From positions 117,436 to 181,435 of the forward strand of contig JBKBIT010000004.1 of assembly GCA_046297455.1 (NCBI GenBank): a stretch of 64,000 nt of DNA, given 5' to 3'. This stretch comes from ZYF759 sp046297455 (GTDB lineage: Bacteria > Pseudomonadota > Alphaproteobacteria > Rhizobiales > Rhizobiaceae). A program made the translations under genes and the position numbers. The first letter of the stretch is position 1, and each line of letters opens with the position of its first letter. This document shows positions 1-8,831 of the stretch, piece by piece. A model generated the notes under the pieces. That model saw only the letters and a program-made list of their open reading frames with translations. It ran no database searches and was not told the origin of the DNA.

Positions 1-279
1 TTTGGCGAAGGGCTGGGGGATCTGAAAGGAGCGTCCCATACCGGCAATGCAGCGGCGCATGGCCGATGTCCGCGTCACGTCTTCGCCAAGGAAGCGGATC
101 GTGCCGCTGTCGGGCGCAATGTTGCCGGCGATCAGGTTGAAGAGTGTCGACTTGCCGGCACCGTTCGGCCCGATAATGCCCAGTGCCTCGCCCTCCGCAA
201 CGTCGAAGGTGACGTTGTCGGCGACCTTGAGCGCGCCAAAACTGCGGCAGACATTGTCGAGCGATATGAGTTCCATCAT
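1..279 (-). CDS. Branched-chain amino acid-type ABC transporter ATPase (LivG-like), truncated by window edge
   Basis: N-terminal 93 residues of an ABC ATPase; the rest lies left of the window. The translation begins MMELISLDNV and contains a Walker A motif (GPNGAGKST) followed by FNLIAGNIAPDSG and GRSFQIPQPF. The last pattern, with a Q-loop glutamine and F-Q-x-P-x-F, is typical of LivG-family ATPases. It would energise the import of the ligand of the binding protein encoded just upstream (333-1607), 53 bp away and in the same direction. Two adjacent ATG codons (279 or 276) could start it. The assignment to the Liv family is firm; the substrate is unknown. The following maleylacetate-reductase gene hints at a carboxylate or aromatic-derived ligand rather than an amino acid, but that is inference. 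Confidence 0.88.
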   Translation of the reverse strand, partial: MMELISLDNVCRSFGALKVADNVTFDVAEGEALGIIGPNGAGKSTLFNLIAGNIAPDSGTIRFLGEDVTRTSAMRRCIAGMGRSFQIPQPFAK

Positions 280-332
280 GCCTTCTCCGGCAATTGGCCC
301 GGGCACTAGGGAAGTGCCCGGGCAAGCCGTGT

Positions 333-1607
333 TCAGCCGATCTCTTCCATCGTGCCGTCGGTGGGGATGTCCGGCTGATCGCTGTTGTCGACGATGACCA
401 GGTCATAGCCACCGCCATCGCGCAGGCGCCACTGCCCGCCGACAAGCGGGGTCTTGGAAACGTTCGCCTGGGCGAAGGGCGGCAAGCCGGCGCCGTCGAA
501 AGCGATGCGGCCGACAATCGTCTCCAGATCCGAGGCCGCGATTGCCTCGGCCACGGCGTCGTGATCGCTCACGTCGCTGGTGCGGCCCATGGCGTCGACC
601 GCCAGTTCGAGAAGCGCATGCACGAAGCCGATCGGCTGCGTCCACTGGCGGCCTGTCGCCTCGGTGTAGGCGGCAGCCACCTCTCCGGCCGAAAGGCCGT
701 TCAGCGACGATCTGAAGGGATGGTTCGGCGACCACCAGACTTCCGAAGACAGGTTATGGCCCGCATCGCCCAGCGCCTCGACAGCCTGCGGGAAGAGGAT
801 CGCCTTGCCGATCGACGCCGCCTTGGGAGCAAACCCTTGCTGACGGGCCTGCGTCCAGAAGGTGGTGAAGTCCGGCGGGATCGGCACGCCGGTGACGATC
901 TCGACATTGCCCTGACGGAACGCATTGATCTGGGCCGAAAAATCATCGGTAAGGTTCTGGTACCGGCCCGGATCGATCAGCGTGAAGCCTTGGTCGGCGA
1001 GGACCGGCGGGAAGCCGTTCTGCGCGTCGCCCCATGCGTTGCCATCACCGTCGTTCGGGAACAGCCCGCCAACGACCTTGTTGGTCTCCAGCTGGTTCCA
1101 CATGGCGGTGAAGACGGAAATGACGTCTTCGAGGCCCCAGAAGAAATGGAAGCCGTAGTCGAACGGACGCCAAGTGTCGGGGGCGCCGGGGTTGCCCTGC
1201 TGGCCAATGAACCAGGGCTGCCAGGGCGCAACGGTCGAGATGACGGGGATGCCCTCGGCCTCCGCCGTCGTGGTCACGGGGTTCGTCGTCTCCGGCGTCG
1301 AGGCAACCAGCATGAGGTCGACCTCGTCGGAGATGATCAGTTCCTGGGCGACTTCCGCCGCACGGTTGGGGTTCGATTGGGAGTCACGCACGATGATCTC
1401 GAAATCGGCTGCGGCCGGGCTTTCGGCGAAGTTTGCGAGGATGAAGTTGTCCGCCTCGGCGAAGGCGGCCAACGGCCCGGTCTGTGGGCTGACATAGCCG
1501 AGCTTGATGCGCGCGCCCTGCGCGATCGCCGGCATCGGGAAACCGCCTGCCATGGTTGCCAGGCCGGCGGCGGCTGAGCCCTTAAGAAGTTTGCGACGCG
1601 TAATCAT
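333..1607 (-). CDS. ABC transporter substrate-binding protein, Liv/type I periplasmic, Tat-type signal
   Basis: A 424-aa periplasmic binding protein of the Leu/Ile/Val type. The N-terminus MITRRKLLKGSAAAG followed by a hydrophobic stretch and a PAIAQG cleavage region looks like a twin-arginine signal. The mature part starts with IKLGYVSPQTGPLA, the usual opening of this family. The start at 1607 is chosen because AGGAG lies about 8 nt upstream; an ATG 18 nt earlier has no better site. It belongs with the LivG-like ATPase downstream. The membrane subunits (LivH/LivM) are not between them and presumably lie left of the window. The ligand is not predictable; family members bind amino acids, amides, urea or aromatic acids. 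Confidence 0.88.
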   Translation of the reverse strand: MITRRKLLKGSAAAGLATMAGGFPMPAIAQGARIKLGYVSPQTGPLAAFAEADNFILANFAESPAAADFEIIVRDSQSNPNRAAEVAQELIISDEVDLMLVASTPETTNPVTTTAEAEGIPVISTVAPWQPWFIGQQGNPGAPDTWRPFDYGFHFFWGLEDVISVFTAMWNQLETNKVVGGLFPNDGDGNAWGDAQNGFPPVLADQGFTLIDPGRYQNLTDDFSAQINAFRQGNVEIVTGVPIPPDFTTFWTQARQQGFAPKAASIGKAILFPQAVEALGDAGHNLSSEVWWSPNHPFRSSLNGLSAGEVAAAYTEATGRQWTQPIGFVHALLELAVDAMGRTSDVSDHDAVAEAIAASDLETIVGRIAFDGAGLPPFAQANVSKTPLVGGQWRLRDGGGYDLVIVDNSDQPDIPTDGTMEEIG

Positions 1608-1637
1608 CGATGGTTCTCCTCCCAAAGAAGTCGTTGC

Positions 1638-2708
1638 TCAAAAGGCAGGCGGTTCCCCCGCCCAGGCAGCCTCCAGAAGCTGCAGGATTTCGTCCCTCGT
1701 GACGGGCTGCGGGTTCCAGTAGGGTTTTGCAGCGGCAAGATCGGCGGCGCGGGCCAAATCGGCACGAGCAAGGCCGATATCCTGCAGTGCCAGCGGCGCG
1801 CCGATCTTCTCGGCGAAATCGCGCAGCGCGTTGCCAGGGTTTGAACCGCCGAAGATGCGGGTGACAGGTTCCAGTTCCCGGCCCGCGGCACGCGCGTTGA
1901 AGGCGATCGCATGCGGCAGCAAGATCGCATGCGTCTCCGCATGCGGCAGGTCGAAGGAGCCGCCGAGCGTGTGACAAAGCTTGTGGTGCAGCGCCATGCC
2001 GACCTGGCCCAGCACCGTACCGCACAGCCAGGCGCCATAGAGCGTCTTGCCGCGGGCGGTGAGGTCGCCGGGCTGGCGGATAACCTCCGGCAGTGCCGAA
2101 GCGAACGCCTCCAGGCCTTCGATGGCCATCAGCGTGGCGATGGGGTTGCGGTTCTGGGCATAGAGGCCCTCGGCCGCATGCGCCATCGCGTTGAGTGCGC
2201 TGGTGACCGTCATCGCGACCGGCAGCGAGCGGACCAGTTCGGCATCGTACAGGATGACTTCCGGACGCACCCTCGGATCGGTCAGGGTCGTCTTCTCGCC
2301 CTTTTCCGTCTGGCCCAGAATGGCGGTGGCCTCGGACCCGGCATAGGTGGTCGGGATGACGATCTGCGGCAGGTCGGTTCGCAGCGCGATGGCCTTGCTG
2401 AGCCCGGTGGTCGAGCCGCCGCCCACCGCGACGATGCAATCGGCACGCACCTCGCGCGCATGCTGGACGGCCTCTTCGGTAATCGCGACCGGCGTGTGCA
2501 TGGCGGCCTTGGTGAAGACGCCGACCACCGTGTCGCCGATCTCCTGTCCCATCTCCATCGCCATATCCGCCTGGGGAGGGGTCGATACGACCAGCGCGCG
2601 CGAACAGCCGAGCCGCGCGATTTCCTCGCCCGCGCAACGACGCACGCCCGGCGCGAAACGCACGCGCACGGCCTGGCTGTCGAAGGCGAAGTCCGGCTGG
2701 AAATGCAT
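1638..2708 (-). CDS. Maleylacetate reductase-like iron-type alcohol dehydrogenase
   Basis: A 356-aa protein of the iron-containing alcohol dehydrogenase superfamily. It shows the NAD(P)-binding pattern AVGGGSTTGLSKA, then PTTYAGSEAT and the conserved metal/active-site region HHKLCHTLGGSFDLPHAETHA. These match the maleylacetate reductases of chloroaromatic and resorcinol pathways, which reduce maleylacetate to 3-oxoadipate. Several metal ligands of true iron ADHs are replaced in that subfamily, as here. The start at 2708 follows GGAGGA at 7-8 nt spacing. It shares direction with the transporter genes downstream and is divergent from a LysR gene, the usual arrangement for a LysR-controlled catabolic operon. 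No ring-cleavage dioxygenase is in the window, so the real substrate is uncertain. Confidence 0.82.
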   Translation of the reverse strand: MHFQPDFAFDSQAVRVRFAPGVRRCAGEEIARLGCSRALVVSTPPQADMAMEMGQEIGDTVVGVFTKAAMHTPVAITEEAVQHAREVRADCIVAVGGGSTTGLSKAIALRTDLPQIVIPTTYAGSEATAILGQTEKGEKTTLTDPRVRPEVILYDAELVRSLPVAMTVTSALNAMAHAAEGLYAQNRNPIATLMAIEGLEAFASALPEVIRQPGDLTARGKTLYGAWLCGTVLGQVGMALHHKLCHTLGGSFDLPHAETHAILLPHAIAFNARAAGRELEPVTRIFGGSNPGNALRDFAEKIGAPLALQDIGLARADLARAADLAAAKPYWNPQPVTRDEILQLLEAAWAGEPPAF

Positions 2709-2810
2709 CAGTTCCTCCCACGCCCATCGCACGGATGAGCACTCGAGGCTCTTAGCCCATTTTATATACCGGCTTGATCAAATTAGCGGACCATAACATA
2801 ACATCATGCT
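2709..2810. promoter_or_regulatory. Divergent control region between maleylacetate reductase and LysR genes
   Basis: About 100 bp of locally AT-rich sequence separating a leftward catabolic and transport operon from a rightward LysR gene. It includes TTTTATATACC near 2760 and the direct repeat ATAACATAACATCATG just before the LysR start. This is the standard place for a LysR operator and two divergent promoters. No individual T-N11-A box can be assigned with confidence. Confidence 0.5.
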
Positions 2811-3761
2811 ATGAAGATCGACCCCCGCCATCTGGAAATCATCGCCGCGATCGTCGATCGAGGCGGGCTGACCGAGGGGGCCGCCGCGCTGGGACGCACG
2901 CAGCCGAGCGTGTCTCGAACCGTCGCCATGCTGGAGCAGCGCATTGGCGCGCCGCTTTTCGAGAAGAACCGCCGTCCGCTCGTGCCGACCGAATTGTGCC
3001 AGGCGCTCGCGGTCGAAGGCCGCAAGATCGCCGGCGCCGCCGATACCGCCTCGTCCATTGTCGCCACCTACAAGGCCGGCCATCGCGGCATCGTGCGCAT
3101 CGGCGGAACGCCTGTCTTCATGGACGGGGTCGTGTCGTCGATTATCGCCGAGTTTCAGCGCGCCTCGCCGCATGTGCGCATCGAGCAGTCCTATGCCTAC
3201 GCATCCGAACTGATGAAACAGCTCGAGGCCGCCACGCTCGACCTGGCGGTCTGTCCGCTCAACCCGGCAGCTATCCCGGCAGGTTTCTCCTTCCGGCCGG
3301 TGCTGCCCGGGCGCAACGTGATTGCCTGCGGCATCAACCATCCGCTCCTGATGAAGCGCCAGGTGCGGCTTTCGGACATCGCACCCTATGCCTGGATTGC
3401 CCCGCCGGCATCGAGCCCGCTCTACCAGGATATGCGCCACGTGCTCTCGGAAATCGGCATGACCGATTTCAAGATATCCTTTTCCGGCGGCTCGCTGGCT
3501 GCCATCACCAACATCCTCTCGCAGTCGGATGTCCTGACCGTGCTGCCCTATTCGGTGGTCTTCATGGCACGGCGGCAGCGCACGCTTGCGGCGCTGTCGG
3601 TTCGCATCGGCCACCCCGAGCGCAGCCTCGGCATCCTTGCGCGCAGCGATAGCGAGCAGCGCTCCACCGTAAGGCGGCTCCAGCGTTTCCTGGAGGGTGA
3701 GTTCCGCAGCCTGGCCCAGCTCATCATCCAGCACGAGCAGAATTCGCTGTGGCGCAGCTAG
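2811..3761 (+). CDS. LysR-family transcriptional regulator
   Basis: A 316-aa LysR-type regulator. The N-terminal winged helix reads LEIIAAIVDRGGLTEGAAAL with the recognition segment GRTQPSVSRTVAMLEQ at residues 25-45. The remainder is the periplasmic-binding-protein-like effector domain (IVRIGGTPVFMDGVVSSIIAEF and onward). It is divergent from the maleylacetate reductase and Liv-type transport genes and probably controls them in response to a pathway intermediate. No good ribosome binding site precedes the ATG at 2811, so translation may be weak or leaderless. It is convergent with the GntR gene to its right. Confidence 0.9.
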   Translation: MKIDPRHLEIIAAIVDRGGLTEGAAALGRTQPSVSRTVAMLEQRIGAPLFEKNRRPLVPTELCQALAVEGRKIAGAADTASSIVATYKAGHRGIVRIGGTPVFMDGVVSSIIAEFQRASPHVRIEQSYAYASELMKQLEAATLDLAVCPLNPAAIPAGFSFRPVLPGRNVIACGINHPLLMKRQVRLSDIAPYAWIAPPASSPLYQDMRHVLSEIGMTDFKISFSGGSLAAITNILSQSDVLTVLPYSVVFMARRQRTLAALSVRIGHPERSLGILARSDSEQRSTVRRLQRFLEGEFRSLAQLIIQHEQNSLWRS

Positions 3762-3806
3762 AGCAAATCCGGCCTGTTGCAGAGCAAGCTGGTGGCGGGG
3801 CGAAGC

Positions 3807-4565
3807 CTAGCGGTCGAGATGCGGCTGAAGCTGCATCCGGTAGGCAAACGTGTTGGCCGGGTGCCAGTTGAAGGAGGCGACCAGCGTGCCGTTGGACGAG
3901 GAATAGCGCCGCAGCAGCCTGAGCGCGTAGTCGCCCGGATGGGCGCGCAATCCGGCCGCGATGGCGCGGGTCATCGGCTCGGCTCTGATCTCCTGGACCG
4001 CTTCCGAGATCGGCTCCCCGGCGCGCTCTTCCAGAAGCGCATAGAATGGCCCGACGCAACCGGGTATCTCCGGCTCGATCCAGGCCAGCCTTTCGGGAAT
4101 GTAGGAATAGGTCACGCAAATCGGCGTTCCCGCTTCGTGGGTCAGTCGAACCGCCTTGATCAGGAGCCAGCGCGATCCGGGCTGGTCGTCGAGCGCCTCG
4201 GCGATTTCAGGCGAGATCGAGACCATCTCGATCGACTGTATTTCGAGATAGGTATCGAGCGCATATTGGAAGAGGTCGGCAAGCGAGCGCACCTGATGCA
4301 CGAAGCCGCTTTGCGGTTCGACCGAAATCACGGCGCTGCCAGACCCTTGCCGGCGTGCAAGCATGCCTTGTTCGACCAATCGGCGAAGAGCTTCGCGGAC
4401 CGTGTAACGGCTGACGCCGAATTCCGCGCACAGCTCCACTTCGGTCGGCAGGTTGCTGCCGAGCGGATAACGCCCCTCGTGGATCCGCTCGCGCAACAGC
4501 GAGTAGATCTGCCGATAGCGCGGCTGGTCCGGCCTGACGTCGTTGATTTTTGCCGTATTGGACAT
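3807..4565 (-). CDS. GntR/HutC-family transcriptional regulator
   Basis: A 252-aa regulator with an N-terminal GntR winged helix (RYRQIYSLLRERIHEGRYPLG, then LPTEVELCAEFGVSRYTVREALRRL) and a C-terminal UTRA effector domain typical of HutC members. It is the last gene of the leftward operon that runs from the HMG-CoA-lyase-like gene at 11868, 29 bp after the amidase gene. It is therefore the likely local regulator of that operon. HutC-type proteins commonly bind palindromes built on TGTC-NN-GACA, and such sequences occur upstream of the operon and of the neighbouring hyu/ABC locus (11904 and 18328). The effector is probably a pathway compound. Confidence 0.9.
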   Translation of the reverse strand: MSNTAKINDVRPDQPRYRQIYSLLRERIHEGRYPLGSNLPTEVELCAEFGVSRYTVREALRRLVEQGMLARRQGSGSAVISVEPQSGFVHQVRSLADLFQYALDTYLEIQSIEMVSISPEIAEALDDQPGSRWLLIKAVRLTHEAGTPICVTYSYIPERLAWIEPEIPGCVGPFYALLEERAGEPISEAVQEIRAEPMTRAIAAGLRAHPGDYALRLLRRYSSSNGTLVASFNWHPANTFAYRMQLQPHLDR

Positions 4566-4594
4566 CTTCCGGCGCTGCTCCTCGTAGACGCCGC

Positions 4595-5944
4595 CTATCC
4601 CCCAAAGCCCGATTTTGCAAGCCGATCGGCAACCATATCCCGCGGACGGCGCATGTGATGGTCGGTTGCCTGTTGGTAAGCGTGTCCGAGAGCAAACAGG
4701 GTTGCTTCATCGAATGGCCTGCCGGAGACCTGCATGCCGAGCGGCATGCCCTCGCGACAGAAGCCGCAGGGCACCGACATGCTGGGGCCATTCCAGGCCG
4801 ACCATGCATAGGTGTTGCGGGCAATGGTGCGCATGAGTTCGGGAGCGCTGCCGCACTGGTCGATCAGCGGCGCCGGGCCCGGGGTGGTCGGCGTGACGAT
4901 GAGATCGACCTGGCCAAAGACCCCGCGCAGTTGATGCCGCCAACGCTCGAGCCATTGCAGCGCGTCGGCATAGTCGGCGCCGGTGGTGCCGGCACCGATA
5001 TCGAGCCGCAGCAGGAGATCGGCACCGAACGCCGCCCGCTCCCGTGCAAGCCGTTCCCGGTGGAGGGCATAGGCATCAGTCAGGACCAGTCTTGCGACCA
5101 TTGCCGGTGCCATCTCCGCGCCGTCGAGATCGATGGCGACGGTCTCGATGCCGAGCCGGCCGAAAACCGCCAACGCCTCCTCGAAGGCCTCGGCCATGTC
5201 CGGGTGAAGTCCGTCGCGAAACCATCCGCTTGGCACGCCTATCCGCAACCCTTTGACAGGCAGGCTGCGCCAGGCGCCCGGTTCGCTGCGCGGCGCCTTG
5301 CGGCTCCAGGGATCCTGCGGGTCGAAACCGGCGATCATGACGAGCAGTCGAGCCACGTCTTCCACCCGGTGCGCCATCGGCCCCAGCGTGTCGAAGCCGT
5401 GGCTGACCGGCAGGCTGCCCCGTGTCGGAACGAGCCCCCACGTCGGGCGCAGTCCGCTGATGCCGTTGAAAGCAGACGGTATGCGGATCGACCCACCCGT
5501 GTCGCTGCCGATCGCCCCGCGCGACATGCCTGCGGCGACAACGACGGCCGAGCCGCTGGACGAGCCTCCCGGCAGGCGAGCCGGGTCCCAGGGATTGACC
5601 GATGGCGCGACCTGCGTGCTCAGCCCGCTCGGTCCAAAGGCCCATTCATGCATGTTGGCCTTGCCGACCAGGATGGCGCCTGCCTCTTTGAGCCGCGCAA
5701 CAAGCGGAGCATCGACCTTGGCGACATTGTCTTGAAGCAGCGGCGTTGCCGCGGTCGTGGGCACGCCGGCGACATCGATATTGTCCTTCAGCGCGACGGT
5801 GATCGGGTCAGCATCGGTGCAACTGTCGGCGGCTGCATAAGCCTCTTCGCGCATCGGCGTGATCAGGGCATGCAGGCGCGGATTGAGCGCATCTATCCGG
5901 TCGAACGCCTGATTGACGGCGGCCTGCGCGGCGCTGGACGTCAT
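4595..5944 (-). CDS. Amidase signature family hydrolase
   Basis: A 449-aa amidase. The catalytic Ser-cisSer-Lys elements are visible: a lysine in VALKDNIDVAGVPTTAATP, the glycine/serine-rich loop GGSSSGSAVVVAAG, and the nucleophile in GSDTGGSIRIPSAFNG. Length and motif order match GatA-like amidases acting on small amides rather than the tRNA amidotransferase, since no gatB or gatC is near. Its start overlaps the stop of the CoA-transferase gene upstream by 4 bp (ATGA), so the two are translationally coupled. In this context it may release ammonia from an acid amide before or after CoA activation; that role is inferred. Confidence 0.9.
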   Translation of the reverse strand: MTSSAAQAAVNQAFDRIDALNPRLHALITPMREEAYAAADSCTDADPITVALKDNIDVAGVPTTAATPLLQDNVAKVDAPLVARLKEAGAILVGKANMHEWAFGPSGLSTQVAPSVNPWDPARLPGGSSSGSAVVVAAGMSRGAIGSDTGGSIRIPSAFNGISGLRPTWGLVPTRGSLPVSHGFDTLGPMAHRVEDVARLLVMIAGFDPQDPWSRKAPRSEPGAWRSLPVKGLRIGVPSGWFRDGLHPDMAEAFEEALAVFGRLGIETVAIDLDGAEMAPAMVARLVLTDAYALHRERLARERAAFGADLLLRLDIGAGTTGADYADALQWLERWRHQLRGVFGQVDLIVTPTTPGPAPLIDQCGSAPELMRTIARNTYAWSAWNGPSMSVPCGFCREGMPLGMQVSGRPFDEATLFALGHAYQQATDHHMRRPRDMVADRLAKSGFGG

Positions 5945-7152
5945 CGGATGATGCCTCCGCTGCGCAGCCTTTCTATGTCGCCCGGGCCGTAGCCAAGTTC
6001 GACAAGGACATCCGTGGTGTCGGCACCCAGTTCAGGGGCCGGGCGTGCTCTCGTTTCGCTGCCTTCGACGCGAATAGGCGTGGCTAGCATGCGAAAAGCG
6101 CCAGCCGCAGGGTGCTCAAGATCCTGGATCGCCTCTCGCTCGCGAAGGAACGGATTGTCGAGCGCCTGGCGCAGATCGTTGACGGGCGCTGCCGGTACGC
6201 GGCCGCCGAAGCGCTCCAGCCACTGTGCCGTGGTTTTGGCCGACAGCACCTCGTCGAGCATGTCGGCAATCAGGTCGCGATGCGCCAGCCGGTCCCTGAA
6301 AGTGGCGAAGCGGGGGTCTCCCGCCCATTCCGGTCGGTCGATCGCATCGCACAGGATGGGCCAGAACTTCTCCTTGTTGCACATGATGAAGATCCAGCCA
6401 TCGCCCGTCTTGTAGAGTTGGCAGGGGACGAGCGAGGGATGTCCCGAGCGGGCAACCCGATCCTGCGCATGGCCGGCATTGAGATACCAGGCCGACAGGT
6501 AGGAGAGGTTGAAGCAGGCGAGATCGAAAAGCGAGATGTCGATGTCGCATCCCTTGCCGGTCTCGCGGGCTTTCAGCACGGCACTGACCAGCGCGAAGGC
6601 CTGGCCAAGCCCCGTCATGAGATCGACGATGGAAAGCCCCATGCGCGATGGCGGCGTACCGGCCTCCCCGGTCAGGGAAAAATAGCCAGCCTCCGCCTGC
6701 ATGAGATAGTCATAGCCGGGCCAGGTCGCCCGGCTTCCCGTCCGTCCATAGGCCGACAGAAAGGCGCAGACGATCTTGGGGTTGGCCTTTGCCAGCGTCT
6801 CATGCGTGAGGCCGAGGCGACCGGGTACATCGCCGCGCAGATTGCAGGCTATCGCATCGGCATCCGCCACCAGCCTTTCCAGCACATGCCGGCCTTCGGG
6901 TTGCGTGATGTCCAGCGTGATCGAGCGCTTGTTCCGGTTGAAAGCCTGGAAGAACAGGCTGGCATTTGTCGCATTGTCTGCGTCGAGGAAATGCGGCCCG
7001 ACGGTTCTGGCCATGTCGCCGCCGTCGTGCGGCGATTCGATCTTCAGCACATCGGCTCCGAGATCCGCCAGGAACTGGGTGCCGAAAGGCCCGGCGCCAT
7101 ATTGCTCGAAAGCAAGCACGCGCAACCCGTCCAGGGGCAGTGGCACGCTCAT
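5941..7152 (-). CDS. CaiB/BaiF family (type III) CoA-transferase
   Basis: A 403-aa family III CoA-transferase. It opens with LPLDGLRVLAFEQYGAGPFGTQFLADLGADVLKIE, the usual nucleotide/CoA-binding start. The catalytic aspartate is expected in the segment MGLSIVDLMTGLGQAFAL. Such enzymes move CoA from succinyl-CoA, acetyl-CoA or a pathway thioester onto a carboxylate. It overlaps by 4 bp both the acyl-CoA dehydrogenase gene upstream and the amidase gene downstream. Context suggests activation of a dicarboxylic or amido acid for beta-oxidation-like steps. The specific acid is unknown. Confidence 0.9.
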   Translation of the reverse strand: MSVPLPLDGLRVLAFEQYGAGPFGTQFLADLGADVLKIESPHDGGDMARTVGPHFLDADNATNASLFFQAFNRNKRSITLDITQPEGRHVLERLVADADAIACNLRGDVPGRLGLTHETLAKANPKIVCAFLSAYGRTGSRATWPGYDYLMQAEAGYFSLTGEAGTPPSRMGLSIVDLMTGLGQAFALVSAVLKARETGKGCDIDISLFDLACFNLSYLSAWYLNAGHAQDRVARSGHPSLVPCQLYKTGDGWIFIMCNKEKFWPILCDAIDRPEWAGDPRFATFRDRLAHRDLIADMLDEVLSAKTTAQWLERFGGRVPAAPVNDLRQALDNPFLREREAIQDLEHPAAGAFRMLATPIRVEGSETRARPAPELGADTTDVLVELGYGPGDIERLRSGGIIR

Positions 7153-8303
7153 GCGGGATACCTGGCGATGAGCTGGCGCGCGATGATGATGCGCTGCAAC
7201 TCGTTCGTCCCCTCGCCAATGGTCAGGAGAGGGGCGTCGCGATAAAGCCGCTCGACGGGGAATTCCTTCGAATAGCCGTATCCCCCGTGGACGCGCATGG
7301 CATCCATCGAGTTGGAAACAGCGGCCTCGGTGGCGAAATATTTCGCCATGCCGGCCTCCATGTCGACGCGCTCTCCCCGGTCATAGGCTGCCGCCGCGCT
7401 TTGCGTCAGGAGCCGTGCCGCTTCGGCTCTGGTTGCCATCTCGCCAAGCGTGAGCTGAATCGCCTGATGCTGGCAGATGGGCTTGCCGAAAGTCTTTCGC
7501 ACCTGGGAATAGCGAACAGCCTCCTCGAGGGCAGCCTGGGCAATGCCGACGCCACGCGCCGCCACATTGATGCGGCCGAGTTCAAGCCCCGCCATGATCA
7601 TGGCAAAACCCTTGCCGGGTTCGCCGCCGATCAGGTTGGCAGCCGGCACGCGGCAATCCTCGAACGACAGTTCGGCGGAATCGATACCCTTGTAGCCAAG
7701 CTTTTCCAGCTTGCGCGAGACGTTGAAGCCCGGCCCCTTCTCGATGAGGAACAGGCTGATCCCGCGATGGGCCGGCTCGGCCTGTGGATCGGTCTTCACC
7801 AGGACGGCAAGCACGTGGCCCTTGATGCCGTTCGATATCCAGGTCTTCACGCCATTGACGATATAGTCGTCGCCATCGCGGGTGGCGCGTGTACGGATGG
7901 CCTGGAGATCCGTTCCGGCATCCGGCTCGGTGAGCGCGATACCGCCGCGCAATTCGCCGCTCGCAAAGCGCGGCAGCCAGAGCTTTTTCTGATCGGCTGT
8001 CCCGAAGCGCTCGACTGCGGCCGCCATGATCAGATGTGAGTTGAAGATGCCCGAGATCGACATCCAGACGCGGGAGACCTTTTCCACCACGGCGGCATAG
8101 GTGGAACACGACAGGCCAAGACCGCCATAGTCGGGCGAGATCGTGGCGCCGAACAGGCCCATGGCAGCCATTTTTTCCACGATCTCCGCAGGCCATTCGT
8201 CGGCCGCCTCGAGCCTGTGCACATGCGGCGCGACGTCCCGCTCGAGAAAGCGATCGACCGATTCCAGGATCATCCTGTCCTGTTCGGCGCGTTCGTCCAT
8301 CAT
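7149..8303 (-). CDS. Acyl-CoA dehydrogenase
   Basis: A 384-aa flavin acyl-CoA dehydrogenase. Characteristic elements are ALTEPDAGTDL (flavin/substrate region), GYGYSKEFPVERLYRDA and the terminal segment LLTIGEGTNELQRIIIARQL. Length is normal for the family. The start is one of two adjacent ATG codons (8303 or 8300) behind GGAGAAGGA; the stop of the MaoC gene lies one base before the first ATG. It should introduce a 2,3-double bond in the CoA thioester made by the co-transcribed CoA-transferase, feeding the MaoC-type hydratase. Chain length and branching of the substrate cannot be read from the sequence. Confidence 0.93.
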   Translation of the reverse strand: MMDERAEQDRMILESVDRFLERDVAPHVHRLEAADEWPAEIVEKMAAMGLFGATISPDYGGLGLSCSTYAAVVEKVSRVWMSISGIFNSHLIMAAAVERFGTADQKKLWLPRFASGELRGGIALTEPDAGTDLQAIRTRATRDGDDYIVNGVKTWISNGIKGHVLAVLVKTDPQAEPAHRGISLFLIEKGPGFNVSRKLEKLGYKGIDSAELSFEDCRVPAANLIGGEPGKGFAMIMAGLELGRINVAARGVGIAQAALEEAVRYSQVRKTFGKPICQHQAIQLTLGEMATRAEAARLLTQSAAAAYDRGERVDMEAGMAKYFATEAAVSNSMDAMRVHGGYGYSKEFPVERLYRDAPLLTIGEGTNELQRIIIARQLIARYPA

Positions 8304-8304
8304 C

Positions 8305-8814
8305 TCATCCTTCTCCGGTTTCGTGGCCGCGCTTTGGCACGAGGATCGATCGTTCGAAGCTGATGACGATCGTGCCATCCTGGTTCATGCCCCGCGTCGC
8401 CACCTTGACGATGCCCTGCGTCGGTCGCGAACTGGATTCGCGCTTGTCCAGGATCTCGCTCTCCGCATAGAGCGTGTCGCCGACGAAGACTGGAGCGGTA
8501 AGCTTGATATCGGTCCAGCCGAGATTGGCGATCGCCTTCTGGCTGATGTCGCTGACACTCAAGCCGGTCACGATCGCGAGGGTAAGGGGGCTTGCGACCA
8601 GCAGGCGCCCGAACTCGGTACGTGCCGCATAGGCCGCATCGAAATGGATCGGGTGCTGGTTCATGGTCAGGAGGGTGAACCACGTGTTGTCCGTCTCGCT
8701 GATCGTGCGTCCTGGCCGGTGCTCGTAGATGGCCCCGATCTCGAAATCCTCGAGACATCGTCCGATGTCCTCCCGGAAACGATTGCCGCCGACCGATTTC
8801 GAGACGTGAACCAT
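8305..8814 (-). CDS. MaoC-like (R)-specific enoyl-CoA hydratase
   Basis: A 169-aa hot-dog-fold MaoC dehydratase. The motif ISETDNTWFTLLTMNQHPIHFD holds the expected D-x-x-x-H catalytic pattern, and VTGLSVSDISQKAIANLGW and APVFVGDTLYAESEI are typical of the mesaconyl-, itaconyl- and beta-methylmalyl-CoA hydratase branch. It would hydrate the enoyl-CoA produced by the acyl-CoA dehydrogenase encoded next. It lies 17 bp after the MmgE/PrpD gene. Resemblance to the branched C5-dicarboxyl-CoA hydratases suggests a branched or dicarboxylic thioester, but this is inference. Confidence 0.87.
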   Translation of the reverse strand: MVHVSKSVGGNRFREDIGRCLEDFEIGAIYEHRPGRTISETDNTWFTLLTMNQHPIHFDAAYAARTEFGRLLVASPLTLAIVTGLSVSDISQKAIANLGWTDIKLTAPVFVGDTLYAESEILDKRESSSRPTQGIVKVATRGMNQDGTIVISFERSILVPKRGHETGEG

Positions 8815-8831
8815 CTATTCCCCCTGTCGTG

